From: a virus | Strand: one strand, 5' to 3' | Length of the DNA: 31,248 bases | Virus record (IMG/VR): IMGVR_UViG_3300042291_001586 | Coordinates: 1 to 31,248 of that record | Shown: piece after piece, positions 6,573-12,855 of the stretch | Layout of the letters: every line of letters begins with the position of its first letter | How positions within the stretch are numbered: the stretch's first letter is position 1 | Translations under genes and position numbers: made by a program | Notes under the pieces: model-generated | The model's database searches: none | Told to the model about the DNA's origin: nothing | The model's input: the letters and a program-made list of their open reading frames with translations, nothing else

Positions 6573-7124
6573 ATGACGATACGGCTAAACGGTTCGACAA
6601 GTGGCTACGTTGAAATAGACGCCCCCGCTGTTGCGGGTGCTGGAGTGTTGACGTTGCCGACAGGAACGGGGACATTGCTGAGGGCTGAAGGTGGGAAGGT
6701 GTTGCAGGTTGTTGAAGGAGTTTTTGACTCAAACACCAGTTTGACTACAACAACTTCAACAGATATTGGTTTATCTGCTTCAATCACTCCCAGTTTAGCA
6801 ACAAGCAAAGTTCTTGTTGTGGCTCATCTTTCTGGTGTTGCCAGAATTGGTACGTTGACTCCTGCAAACACACAACTAGAAATAAAAGTTTTGCGAGGTG
6901 CTACAACAATATATACGTCAGCCTTGCTAATGGAAATGCTTCCATCATCAGGTGGGGGGGCAGGTTATGTCAGTGTTCCCGGTCCAACAATTGTTCAACT
7001 TGATTCTCCGTCAACAACAAGTTCTACAACATACAAGTTGCAAGCGCGTAATGCTGCGTCTGCAACAGATGGGTTAAGAATACTCTTTCCCATGCGTATA
7101 TATCTGATTGAGGTGTCAGCATGA
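6573..7124 (+). CDS. Tail fibre / receptor-binding protein
   Basis: A 183-residue protein beginning TIRLNGSTSGYVEIDAPAVAGAGVLTLPTGTGTLL, a fibre N-terminal motif known from many phages. A beta-rich C-terminal domain follows (residues about 60-183: TSLTTTTSTDIGLSASITPSLATSKVLVVAHLSG). The start directly abuts the upstream stop with only a GGTGG stretch before it, so translation is probably coupled. Its stop overlaps the next start (ATGA). The first 150 bases are GC-rich and the remainder less so, again suggesting modular exchange. A host-recognition role is inferred from family and position. Confidence 0.75.
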   Translation: MTIRLNGSTSGYVEIDAPAVAGAGVLTLPTGTGTLLRAEGGKVLQVVEGVFDSNTSLTTTTSTDIGLSASITPSLATSKVLVVAHLSGVARIGTLTPANTQLEIKVLRGATTIYTSALLMEMLPSSGGGAGYVSVPGPTIVQLDSPSTTSSTTYKLQARNAASATDGLRILFPMRIYLIEVSA

Positions 7125-7387
7125 TAGAAAAAGAAATTGCGATTGCCAGCCTTCGACAAGACACAGAGTGGGTTATGTACGGCGACGATGTTGAGGGCAT
7201 CATCTGGCACACGCCAGACGTTGAACCTTTAACTACCGCTGAAGTTGAAGCGGAAATCCTACGCCTTGAGCAGGATGCCATTGATGCCGATGCAGCGAAG
7301 GTTGCTGCGCGTGAATCGGCGATGGTGAAACTGGCTGCACTTGGTTTGAACGTGTCCGAAGTTGAAGCGATTGTTGGGGGTGTGTAA
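7121..7387 (+). CDS. Small fibre-associated protein (possible fibre chaperone)
   Basis: An 88-residue acidic protein coupled to the upstream fibre gene by ATGA and to the downstream one by TAATG. It reads IASLRQDTEWVMYGDDVEGIIWHTPDVEPLTTAEVEAEI and then a long helix ending AMVKLAALGLNVSEVEAIVGG. Small proteins with a TP..PLT..E segment followed by a helix ending in ALGL...E typically accompany phage fibre genes, and some act as fibre assembly factors. I see no firm link to one Pfam family. The gene at 8744 has the same arrangement. Composition is GC-rich compared with the rest of the window. Confidence 0.55.
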   Translation: MIEKEIAIASLRQDTEWVMYGDDVEGIIWHTPDVEPLTTAEVEAEILRLEQDAIDADAAKVAARESAMVKLAALGLNVSEVEAIVGGV

Positions 7388-8007
7388 TGGCTGTAACTAT
7401 TAACGGGAACGGTGTTGTTACTGGTCTTGATTCTGAGGGCAGTTCGGATCTTGGTACGGAACTTGAGGCTGCTGGTGGGTTGGTGATGGTTACACCGACA
7501 ACGATTGCGAACAGTGGCGGGACGGCAACGCTGACCGCTGGCGCTGTTGCGTTTAGTGGAGTGACAAGCCTTAGTTTAAATGGCGTATTCACAACTACTT
7601 ACGACAATTACAGAATAATGTGGGACGCAACTTGTAGCACAAATAATAACGTAAATGCAAGAATGAGAGTAGGTGGAGTTGATGAAACTGGATCTAATTA
7701 TGTTAATCAATATTTACTTGCATCAGCAACAACCGTTGCAGCAAATAGGGCAACTACGACATCATTTCCGTTTGGTGATCTTACTACTACAATTAGAGCA
7801 GCGGCCCAAATTGAAATATTTTCGCCAAGAATTGCACAACCCACTAACTTTTTAGTTACCGGCCAGTATTCAAGTGCAAGTGCGGCCCTTATTTTTTACG
7901 CCGGCACTCACTCTTTATCAACGGCTTACGACGGATTTACCATTTCGCCTAATACAGGTACTTGGACTGGGACACTCCGCGTTTACGGCTACAGGAACGG
8001 AATCTGA
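7387..8007 (+). CDS. Receptor-binding tail protein, paralogue A
   Basis: A 206-residue protein whose start overlaps the upstream stop (TAATG). The N-terminal third is AVTINGNGVVTGLD... then VTPTTIANSGGTATLTAGAVAFSGVTSLSLNGVFTTTYDNYRI, a domain found at the tips of many phage fibres. The middle is variable, and the end is GTHSLSTAYDGFTISPNTGTWTGTLRVYGYRNG. Start, hinge and C-terminal pattern recur in the next gene, so the pair is a tandem duplication with diverged centres. GC-rich for the first 180 bases and AT-richer after. Confidence 0.75.
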   Translation: MAVTINGNGVVTGLDSEGSSDLGTELEAAGGLVMVTPTTIANSGGTATLTAGAVAFSGVTSLSLNGVFTTTYDNYRIMWDATCSTNNNVNARMRVGGVDETGSNYVNQYLLASATTVAANRATTTSFPFGDLTTTIRAAAQIEIFSPRIAQPTNFLVTGQYSSASAALIFYAGTHSLSTAYDGFTISPNTGTWTGTLRVYGYRNGI

Positions 8008-8654
8008 TGTCAACAATAAAAACAACTAACATTCAACATCCTTCCGCTGTTGATCCAGCGATTGTTCTTGACGCTGACGGTGACGCTGTTTATGCGGGTG
8101 TACATGATTTCACTGCCGCAACGGTGACGGGTGCGGGTGGGTTGCGTCTAGTAACCCCAACGAGTATTGCTAACAGTGGTGGTAGTGCAAGTGCTAGTGG
8201 TGGTGCGGTGACTTATAGCGGAGTGACTAGCGTCAGCCTCAACGGGGTATTTAGCGCCACATATCAAAATTATACAGTCGTATTTTCTATCGTTTTAGCT
8301 GGTGGGGCTGACGTTTTTTTCCGCTGGCGAGCAGCTGGCACCGATGCAAGTGCAAGCAATTATGTGCAACAATTTAGCCGAGCATTGAACACGACTTTTT
8401 TAGGTGGTTTAAAAACGTCTACTTCAGTTGATACCACAGTAACAGGTGGAACTAACAGCGTTTATCAAGGAACTGTTTTTGCACCATTTGAAACAAATCC
8501 AACATCACATTTTTATTTGTGTGGATCTGAAGCCGGTGTTGCAAATTTAACGGGCCGTCATAGTTTGTCAACGTCTTACGATGGCTTAACTTTTTTCACT
8601 GCATCGGGAACTTTTAGCGGCACCATCCGCGTTTACGGCAATCAAAACAGTTAG
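8007..8654 (+). CDS. Receptor-binding tail protein, paralogue B
   Basis: A 215-residue protein. The start is ATG 8007, overlapping the upstream stop (TGATG); the longer in-frame ATG at 7962 lies well inside the previous gene and is unlikely. It shares with paralogue A the block LVTPTSIANSGGSASASGGAVTYSGVTSVSLNGVFSATYQNYTV (about residues 45-90) and the ending RHSLSTSYDGLTFFTASGTFSGTIRVYGNQ. The central part (about 95-175) differs. The N-terminus (STIKTTNIQHPSAVDPAIVLDADGDAVY) is a fibre attachment motif seen across phages. Likely binds the host surface. Confidence 0.75.
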   Translation: MSTIKTTNIQHPSAVDPAIVLDADGDAVYAGVHDFTAATVTGAGGLRLVTPTSIANSGGSASASGGAVTYSGVTSVSLNGVFSATYQNYTVVFSIVLAGGADVFFRWRAAGTDASASNYVQQFSRALNTTFLGGLKTSTSVDTTVTGGTNSVYQGTVFAPFETNPTSHFYLCGSEAGVANLTGRHSLSTSYDGLTFFTASGTFSGTIRVYGNQNS

Positions 8655-8662
8655 GAAAAACA

Positions 8663-8740
8663 ATGGCTGACGTTATTAAAACAGATTTAACAACTGACCC
8701 ACCCATCATAATAGATATAAAAAATAAAGAAAGGAAATAA
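8663..8740 (+). CDS. 25-residue micro-ORF, truncated copy of the next gene's N-terminus
   Basis: A short frame with TAGGA upstream of its ATG. Its product, beginning MADVIKTDLTTDPPII, matches the start of the next protein, MADITETDYTTDPPTI, at 10 of 16 positions, and then diverges into a Lys-rich end and stops. It looks like the stub of a duplicated or replaced fibre-associated gene. Whether it is translated usefully is unknown. The intact relative begins three bases after its stop. Confidence 0.45.
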   Translation: MADVIKTDLTTDPPIIIDIKNKERK

Positions 8741-8743
8741 AAA

Positions 8744-8983
8744 ATGGCAGATATAACAGAAACAGACTATACAACAGATCCACCAACAATAACGGAGCGT
8801 TCTTTTACTAAAAAAGAAAAAACCCAAATTGAAGAAGATCGTAAAACATTTGAGAAGCTTGAAGCAGATCGCATATCTAGTGAACAATCATTTAGACAGG
8901 CAAAGATAGATGCTATAGAACATGCAAAATCTTTGGGATTTACTGATTCTATGATTTCCGTCATGTATCCAAGCCTTGATTAA
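8744..8983 (+). CDS. Small fibre-associated helical protein
   Basis: A 79-residue charged protein. After a short N-terminal segment (MADITETDYTTDPPTI) it is nearly all helical: KKEKTQIEEDRKTFEKLEADRISSEQ, likely coiled coil, about residues 22-50. It ends AKIDAIEHAKSLGFTDSMISVMYP. The final helix-turn resembles the end of the gene at 7121 (AMVKLAALGLNVSEVEAIVG). This suggests a shared role as small partners of fibre proteins, possibly assembly factors. AAAGGA lies before the ATG. No catalytic or membrane feature is visible. Confidence 0.55.
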   Translation: MADITETDYTTDPPTITERSFTKKEKTQIEEDRKTFEKLEADRISSEQSFRQAKIDAIEHAKSLGFTDSMISVMYPSLD

Positions 8984-9025
8984 TATTTAATATTAAAATC
9001 CAGGGGATAAGAAATATTAAAAAAA

Positions 9026-9035
9026 ATGATATAAT
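9026..9035 (+). promoter_or_regulatory. Extended -10 promoter ATGATATAAT
   Basis: Exact 10-mer, 18 bases before ATG 9053, with AAGGAG in between. Confidence 0.75.
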
Positions 9036-9052
9036 CTATATAAGGAGTTAAT

Positions 9053-10189
9053 ATGACTAGGGCAAGAGATACAGCAGATATAGTTCAAGATGTAAGTGTT
9101 GAATTAGCATTAAAGGCTAATTATTCGCTACCCGTCAATACTAGATCAGGAACAACATATACTTTTGCTTTGGCTGATGATTCTCTGCTGACTGTTGCCA
9201 CTAGTGCCTCTGCTCAGACTTTTACCATCCCCCCACAATCTTCTGTTGCATGGACTGCTAACGATATTCTTCGGGTAGTCAATTATGGAGCAGGGGCTCT
9301 TACCATAGTTGGCGGCGCGGGGGTGACAGTCACAAACACCGCCTCAACTATTGCACAATATCAAAGTGCAGCAGTTATCCGTACTGCGGAGAATGCTTGG
9401 ACCTTGCTCCCTTTTTCGGGTGGGGTTTCTAGTGCTAATTTTAGCAATACTGCAACTGGAACTTATACTGGATACAAATATGTAACTTTTAATGCTTCTG
9501 GAACTTTAACTGTTACAAAAGCTGGAACGTGTGATCTCCTTGTTGTAGGGGCAGGTGGAGGCGGTGCAACTGGTAACACTGTTCGCGGTGCTGGAGGTGG
9601 AGCAGGACAGCATATGTATCTTACTAATTATTTTTTACCTATTGGGGATTACACAGTGACAATTCCAGGTGGTGGAGCGATTGGCACAAGAGGCACTGGA
9701 GCTTCTATTGGAGACATTCGTGTTGCTGGTGGTGGTGGTGCTAATGCAGGTGTTGGCGCGAGCGGTGCTGGAGGCAGAAGCGATGCAGGTGCTGGTGCTG
9801 GAAGTATTTTAATTAATGGATTTAGTGGTGGTTCTGGTGGAGGTCCAAACTATTACGGCGGTGGCGGTGGAGGGGGCTCTGCTGGAGCTGGCGGCAATAG
9901 TACTTATAATCCTCATGGCTATGGAGCCTATCAGGGCGGTGCTGGTGGTGCTGGAGGTGCTGGCACAGCAAATTCTATAACGGGAACTTCTGTTACCAGA
10001 GCTGGTGGCGGTGGCGGTGCCCATGCTGGTACGGGTACTGCTGGAGGAGCTAACGGTGGTGTCGTGAGTGGAACCGCTGGTGCTGCTACAGCTAATACTG
10101 GTAGCGGTGGTGGCGGTGGCGGAAATGGTTCACCAGGAACTGGATCTGCCGGTGCCTCTGGTGTTGTAATTATAAGAGTCGCTGTTTAA
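9053..10189 (+). CDS. Glycine-rich tail adhesin
   Basis: A 378-residue protein. The N-terminus MTRARDTADIVQDVSVELALKANYSLP is a frequent fibre attachment motif. A beta domain follows (about 32-125, similar to the end of the gene at 1193), and then NFSNTATGTYTGYKYVTFNASGTLTVTKAGTCDLLVVGAGGGG. From about residue 165 to 370 it is glycine-rich with many GGGGG runs, ending GASGVVIIRVAV. Such domains occur in phage adhesins; in phage S16 gp38 they form a polyglycine type II helix lattice that presents loops to the receptor. Promoter and AAGGAG precede the ATG. The stop overlaps the next short frame (TAATG). Confidence 0.85.
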   Translation: MTRARDTADIVQDVSVELALKANYSLPVNTRSGTTYTFALADDSLLTVATSASAQTFTIPPQSSVAWTANDILRVVNYGAGALTIVGGAGVTVTNTASTIAQYQSAAVIRTAENAWTLLPFSGGVSSANFSNTATGTYTGYKYVTFNASGTLTVTKAGTCDLLVVGAGGGGATGNTVRGAGGGAGQHMYLTNYFLPIGDYTVTIPGGGAIGTRGTGASIGDIRVAGGGGANAGVGASGAGGRSDAGAGAGSILINGFSGGSGGGPNYYGGGGGGGSAGAGGNSTYNPHGYGAYQGGAGGAGGAGTANSITGTSVTRAGGGGGAHAGTGTAGGANGGVVSGTAGAATANTGSGGGGGGNGSPGTGSAGASGVVIIRVAV

Positions 10190-10281
10190 TGATTATTTTG
10201 TTAGGTGGATTTCCTAGGTCTGGCTCCTCTTTGATATTAACATCTTGTTACAAAGCCAAAGAAAATAAAAAATCATATTAA
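10189..10281 (+). pseudogene. Truncated sulfotransferase N-terminus
   Basis: A 30-residue frame starting MIILLGGFPRSGSSLILTS, in which GFPRSGSSL matches the 5'-phosphosulfate-binding loop of PAPS-dependent sulfotransferases. It ends after a short Lys-rich stretch at a TAA, with no continuation of the enzyme in this frame. The start overlaps the stop of the glycine-rich adhesin (TAATG), exactly the position that an intact sulfotransferase gene takes after another glycine-rich adhesin at 12310. Best read as the remnant of a second sulfotransferase gene. Confidence 0.65.
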
Positions 10282-10388
10282 GAGTTAATAATAAATTAAT
10301 ATAAATATTAGCAATCATAATATTGCTAGTGTTTGTGCTGTTAGAATGATTGCTGTTGATAATTCGAATAAACTATAAAAGGAATAAA
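10282..10388 (+). other. Short intergenic scar with a hairpin
   Basis: An AT-rich gap between the sulfotransferase remnant and the next gene. It holds a 9-bp inverted repeat (ATTAGCAAT / ATTGCTAGT, loop CATAAT, 10307-10330) without a strong T-run. An in-frame stretch to a TAA at 10376-10378 reads like the tail of a protein (SVCAVRMIAVDNSNKL). A weak -10-like GATAAT lies at about 10357. I see no RNA gene. Confidence 0.35.
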
Positions 10389-11093
10389 ATGACTATAAAT
10401 GTTTACTGGGCTTGCTTAGAAGATGAGTGGGTAAGAGACACTGGACCAGAACCTGTATCCAGCCATTTTTATGGAAACAAAGATATCAATGAAAAAGATA
10501 ATAAGCACCTTTCTCTTAATAGGTGTCCATTTTTTAATAAAAATTTTAATAATTTGTATCAGCTTAGATCCATATATTCTTATTCATTTAAAATAAATGG
10601 AAGCTCAGTTTCTAGCGATATTTATGATCAAAGTTTTTTTGACAAACACGTTTACATAAGGTCAATAGAAAAAAGAGCATTTTCTTTTAGTCAAAACAGA
10701 ATATTCTATACTGATAATAAAAAGGGATTAGATATGACATCTTATGAAATGCCATACCTAGAAGAAAATAATATAACCAAAAGAACCATCCCAATTGTAG
10801 GAACATTTGATATTGGAAAGTGGTTTAGAAATATAGAGCATCCATTTTACATGAAAGATGGATATGATGAGTTTAAGATAGAAGAGGGGGAAATCATGTA
10901 TTATTTAAGATTTCATACTAATGAAAAAATTAAATTTATACAGTTCTATCCTAGTGAAAAAATAAAAGAAATCAGCGTATCAAACATGAAATCAGCAATC
11001 AACACCTCCTCTAAACATAGTGCAGATTTTTTTTATAATAATTTTAAAACCAAAAAAATAGTAGAAAAAGAAATAAAGAAGAATATTTTATAA
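10389..11093 (+). CDS. Hypothetical protein of a phage family
   Basis: A 234-residue, very AT-rich gene. ATG 10389 with AAAAGGA upstream is chosen over a TTG at 10350. It starts MTINVYWACLEDEWVRDTGPEPVSSHFYG, a beginning I associate with uncharacterised proteins in aquatic phages. It continues with NRCPFFNKNFNNLYQLRSIYSYSFKI, TIPIVGTFDIGKWFRNIEHPFYM and YYLRFHTNEKIKFIQFYPS. The aromatic-rich alternating pattern suggests a beta-rich soluble protein. There are no catalytic motifs, membrane spans or signal peptide. Its composition differs from the adhesin genes on both sides, suggesting separate acquisition. Confidence 0.6.
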   Translation: MTINVYWACLEDEWVRDTGPEPVSSHFYGNKDINEKDNKHLSLNRCPFFNKNFNNLYQLRSIYSYSFKINGSSVSSDIYDQSFFDKHVYIRSIEKRAFSFSQNRIFYTDNKKGLDMTSYEMPYLEENNITKRTIPIVGTFDIGKWFRNIEHPFYMKDGYDEFKIEEGEIMYYLRFHTNEKIKFIQFYPSEKIKEISVSNMKSAINTSSKHSADFFYNNFKTKKIVEKEIKKNIL

Positions 11094-11100
11094 GAAATTT

Positions 11101-11211
11101 ATGGCAAAGCATAGTGGACTTCATTTATCAGAACCATTTATGAGAAAAAGACACGCTACAGATAAAAAATATCTAGAAAATATTGGAATATGGGGTAGAG
11201 TTGGCTTATGA
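11101..11211 (+). CDS. 36-residue small ORF of unknown nature
   Basis: A short basic frame (MAKHSGLHLSEPFMRKRHATDKKYLEN...WGRVGL) that begins eight bases after the previous stop, with no good Shine-Dalgarno site. It could be translated by coupling, or be the remnant of a larger gene. Its end overlaps a 22-residue frame at 11208-11276 (ATGA) that runs into the next promoter. I do not recognise either product. Confidence 0.3.
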   Translation: MAKHSGLHLSEPFMRKRHATDKKYLENIGIWGRVGL

Positions 11212-11267
11212 TTAATTTATTCTTAACTCAGGAAGCTTTGATTAAAAAAATGAATTTTGCCTACTTT

Positions 11268-11277
11268 ATGATATAAT
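11268..11277 (+). promoter_or_regulatory. Extended -10 promoter ATGATATAAT
   Basis: Exact 10-mer, 17 bases before ATG 11294, with AAAGGAG in between. Confidence 0.75.
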
Positions 11278-11293
11278 TTATAAAGGAGAAAAA

Positions 11294-11626
11294 ATGGCAA
11301 CTAACTATAAATACTCACAAGTTCAAGGGACTGTAAGTACAGGAACCTATGCAACTTTATACACTACTCCCGCTGCTACACAAGCAGTTATCTCTTCGCT
11401 TGTTATTACTAATCAGTCTTCAAATGCTGTCACAGTACGAATTGGTATGGATACTACAGCAGGAACACCAGGAGCTTCAGAATTCCTTGTTTATGATGCT
11501 GCTATTGCTGGTAACGACATGGTTGCACTTACACTTGGTATTACTATGCCTTTCGAAAATTTTATTCGTGTAGCTTCTTCAGCAAGCACATGCAACTTTA
11601 CGGCATTCTTGTCGGAGATTTCTTAA
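11294..11626 (+). CDS. Small virion protein (tail or head decoration)
   Basis: A 110-residue, Ala/Thr/Ser-rich protein with a predicted beta-sandwich. It reads GTYATLYTTPAATQAVISSLVITNQSSNAVTVRIGM at about residues 17-52, then FLVYDAAIAGNDMVALTLGITM and FENFIRVASSASTCNFTAFLSEIS. The strand pattern and the LVITNQSSNAVTV motif resemble small structural proteins of phages that sit next to fibre genes. It has its own strong promoter and Shine-Dalgarno site, and is coupled by TAATG to the glycine-rich adhesin that follows. This may be an attachment partner of that adhesin. Confidence 0.6.
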   Translation: MATNYKYSQVQGTVSTGTYATLYTTPAATQAVISSLVITNQSSNAVTVRIGMDTTAGTPGASEFLVYDAAIAGNDMVALTLGITMPFENFIRVASSASTCNFTAFLSEIS

Positions 11627-12309
11627 TGGCAGTAAGTAGTTTTAAGAGAGCAGGTTTAGTAACTTTCCAAAACTCATACGCTGATTTTTCTAACACTGCA
11701 ACCGGAACTTACGTTGATACTAGCGGATTTGCGTGGAAATACATTCAGTTTAATTCGAGCGGAAGTCTTGTTGTTATTCGTCCGGGGATTGCTGATCTTC
11801 TAGTCATATCTGGCGGGGGAACTGCTTACACAAACAACTCACAAGATTCTGGCTATAACGCTGGCGGTGGTGCCGGTGGGTTGTTAAATCGTCCGTATAC
11901 TCTTGAAACAACAACTTATACGGTTACAGTGGGTGGGGCTGGCAGCAACAGTTCTTTTGGATCATTGGCAACGACAACGGCAGGAACAAACGGGGGCGTT
12001 AATTCTGGGGGAGATCAAGGATCAAATAATCAACCCGCCAATGGTTTTATAGGTTGGAAGGTCTACGCTCAATCAACTGGAGCAGGCGCTGGTGCAAACG
12101 GTGCATCAGGAACACCTGGCGTTGGTGTTGTTTCGTCTATTACTGGCACGGCAGTTACTTATGGAATTGGCGGTTCAAGAAATCAAAGCACTGGTTTTAC
12201 GCCCCCTACTGCTAATAGCGGCAACGGTGGTTCTTCTGCTTCTACTGGAACAGGTTTCGCTAATGCTGGTGCCAGCGGCGTAGTAATCGTTCGTGTGAGG
12301 ACAAACTAG
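11626..12309 (+). CDS. Glycine-rich tail adhesin (short)
   Basis: A 227-residue protein. The start ATG 11626 overlaps the upstream stop (TAATG); the in-frame ATG at 11590 lies inside the previous gene. It contains the shared block DFSNTATGTY....WKYIQFNSSGSLVVIRPGIADLLVISGGG (about 25-70), then a glycine-rich domain with AGGGAGGLLNRPYTLETTTYTVTVGG. It ends GASGVVIVRVRTN, the same ending as the other glycine-rich adhesins. The glycine runs are shorter than in its relatives. Followed immediately (zero-base gap) by the sulfotransferase gene. Confidence 0.8.
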   Translation: MAVSSFKRAGLVTFQNSYADFSNTATGTYVDTSGFAWKYIQFNSSGSLVVIRPGIADLLVISGGGTAYTNNSQDSGYNAGGGAGGLLNRPYTLETTTYTVTVGGAGSNSSFGSLATTTAGTNGGVNSGGDQGSNNQPANGFIGWKVYAQSTGAGAGANGASGTPGVGVVSSITGTAVTYGIGGSRNQSTGFTPPTANSGNGGSSASTGTGFANAGASGVVIVRVRTN

Positions 12310-12855
12310 ATGAAAGTTTTAGTTACTACTTCACCACGATCAGGAACACATTTTATGGTCAGGTCTTTAGGTTTATCCTTGGGAGTACCCGTAGCAGTAA
12401 AGCCTAATATAGACAAACTTCCAATCGAAGATCATTGGGTAGTAGGAACACACGTTACTGACATTCTTGATAATTGCCCCGAAGATGTTGTAAAGATTGG
12501 CGTTCACAGAGAAATGTTAGGTCATTTGTTGTCTTATTTTGATCATCCTGAAGATCCTAATTCCAATGATTTTATTGAAAAAGTAAGGCAGTCTGATTTT
12601 TTTGTTTTACGGAAAAAATTTTTAAATCTTGATATTAATTATTTTTCTTATGATAAAATAGCAAAAAAAGATGACGTAGAGATCAATAGATTGTCTGGAT
12701 TATTTGGTATGCCAATTAAATTTGAAAGCTATGCAAACATAACTAAAGCAATTAACTCAGTGATGTTTAGACACGGTGATCCTGACAGATGGAAAAAAGT
12801 TTTTAGTAAGAAAACACAAGATATTTTAGTTGCTATAAGTGAGGAAACCAAATGA
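12310..12855 (+). CDS. Sulfotransferase (PAPS-dependent)
   Basis: A 181-residue protein, short for the family (usually 250-300) but with its three landmarks. These are the 5'-phosphosulfate loop TTSPRSGTHFMV (residues 6-17), a 3'-phosphate-binding region with R67 and S75 (VHREMLGHLLSYFDHPED), and the C-terminal RHGDPDRWKKVFS (about 154-166), which matches the GDWKN-type PAPS-binding motif. It should transfer sulfate from PAPS to a hydroxyl or amine of a sugar, tyrosine or other acceptor. The gene is wedged between two glycine-rich adhesin genes with no gap upstream (TAG then ATG) and an ATGA overlap downstream, so it is made together with them. A virion or surface target is therefore plausible but unproven. 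Confidence 0.8.
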   Translation: MKVLVTTSPRSGTHFMVRSLGLSLGVPVAVKPNIDKLPIEDHWVVGTHVTDILDNCPEDVVKIGVHREMLGHLLSYFDHPEDPNSNDFIEKVRQSDFFVLRKKFLNLDINYFSYDKIAKKDDVEINRLSGLFGMPIKFESYANITKAINSVMFRHGDPDRWKKVFSKKTQDILVAISEETK

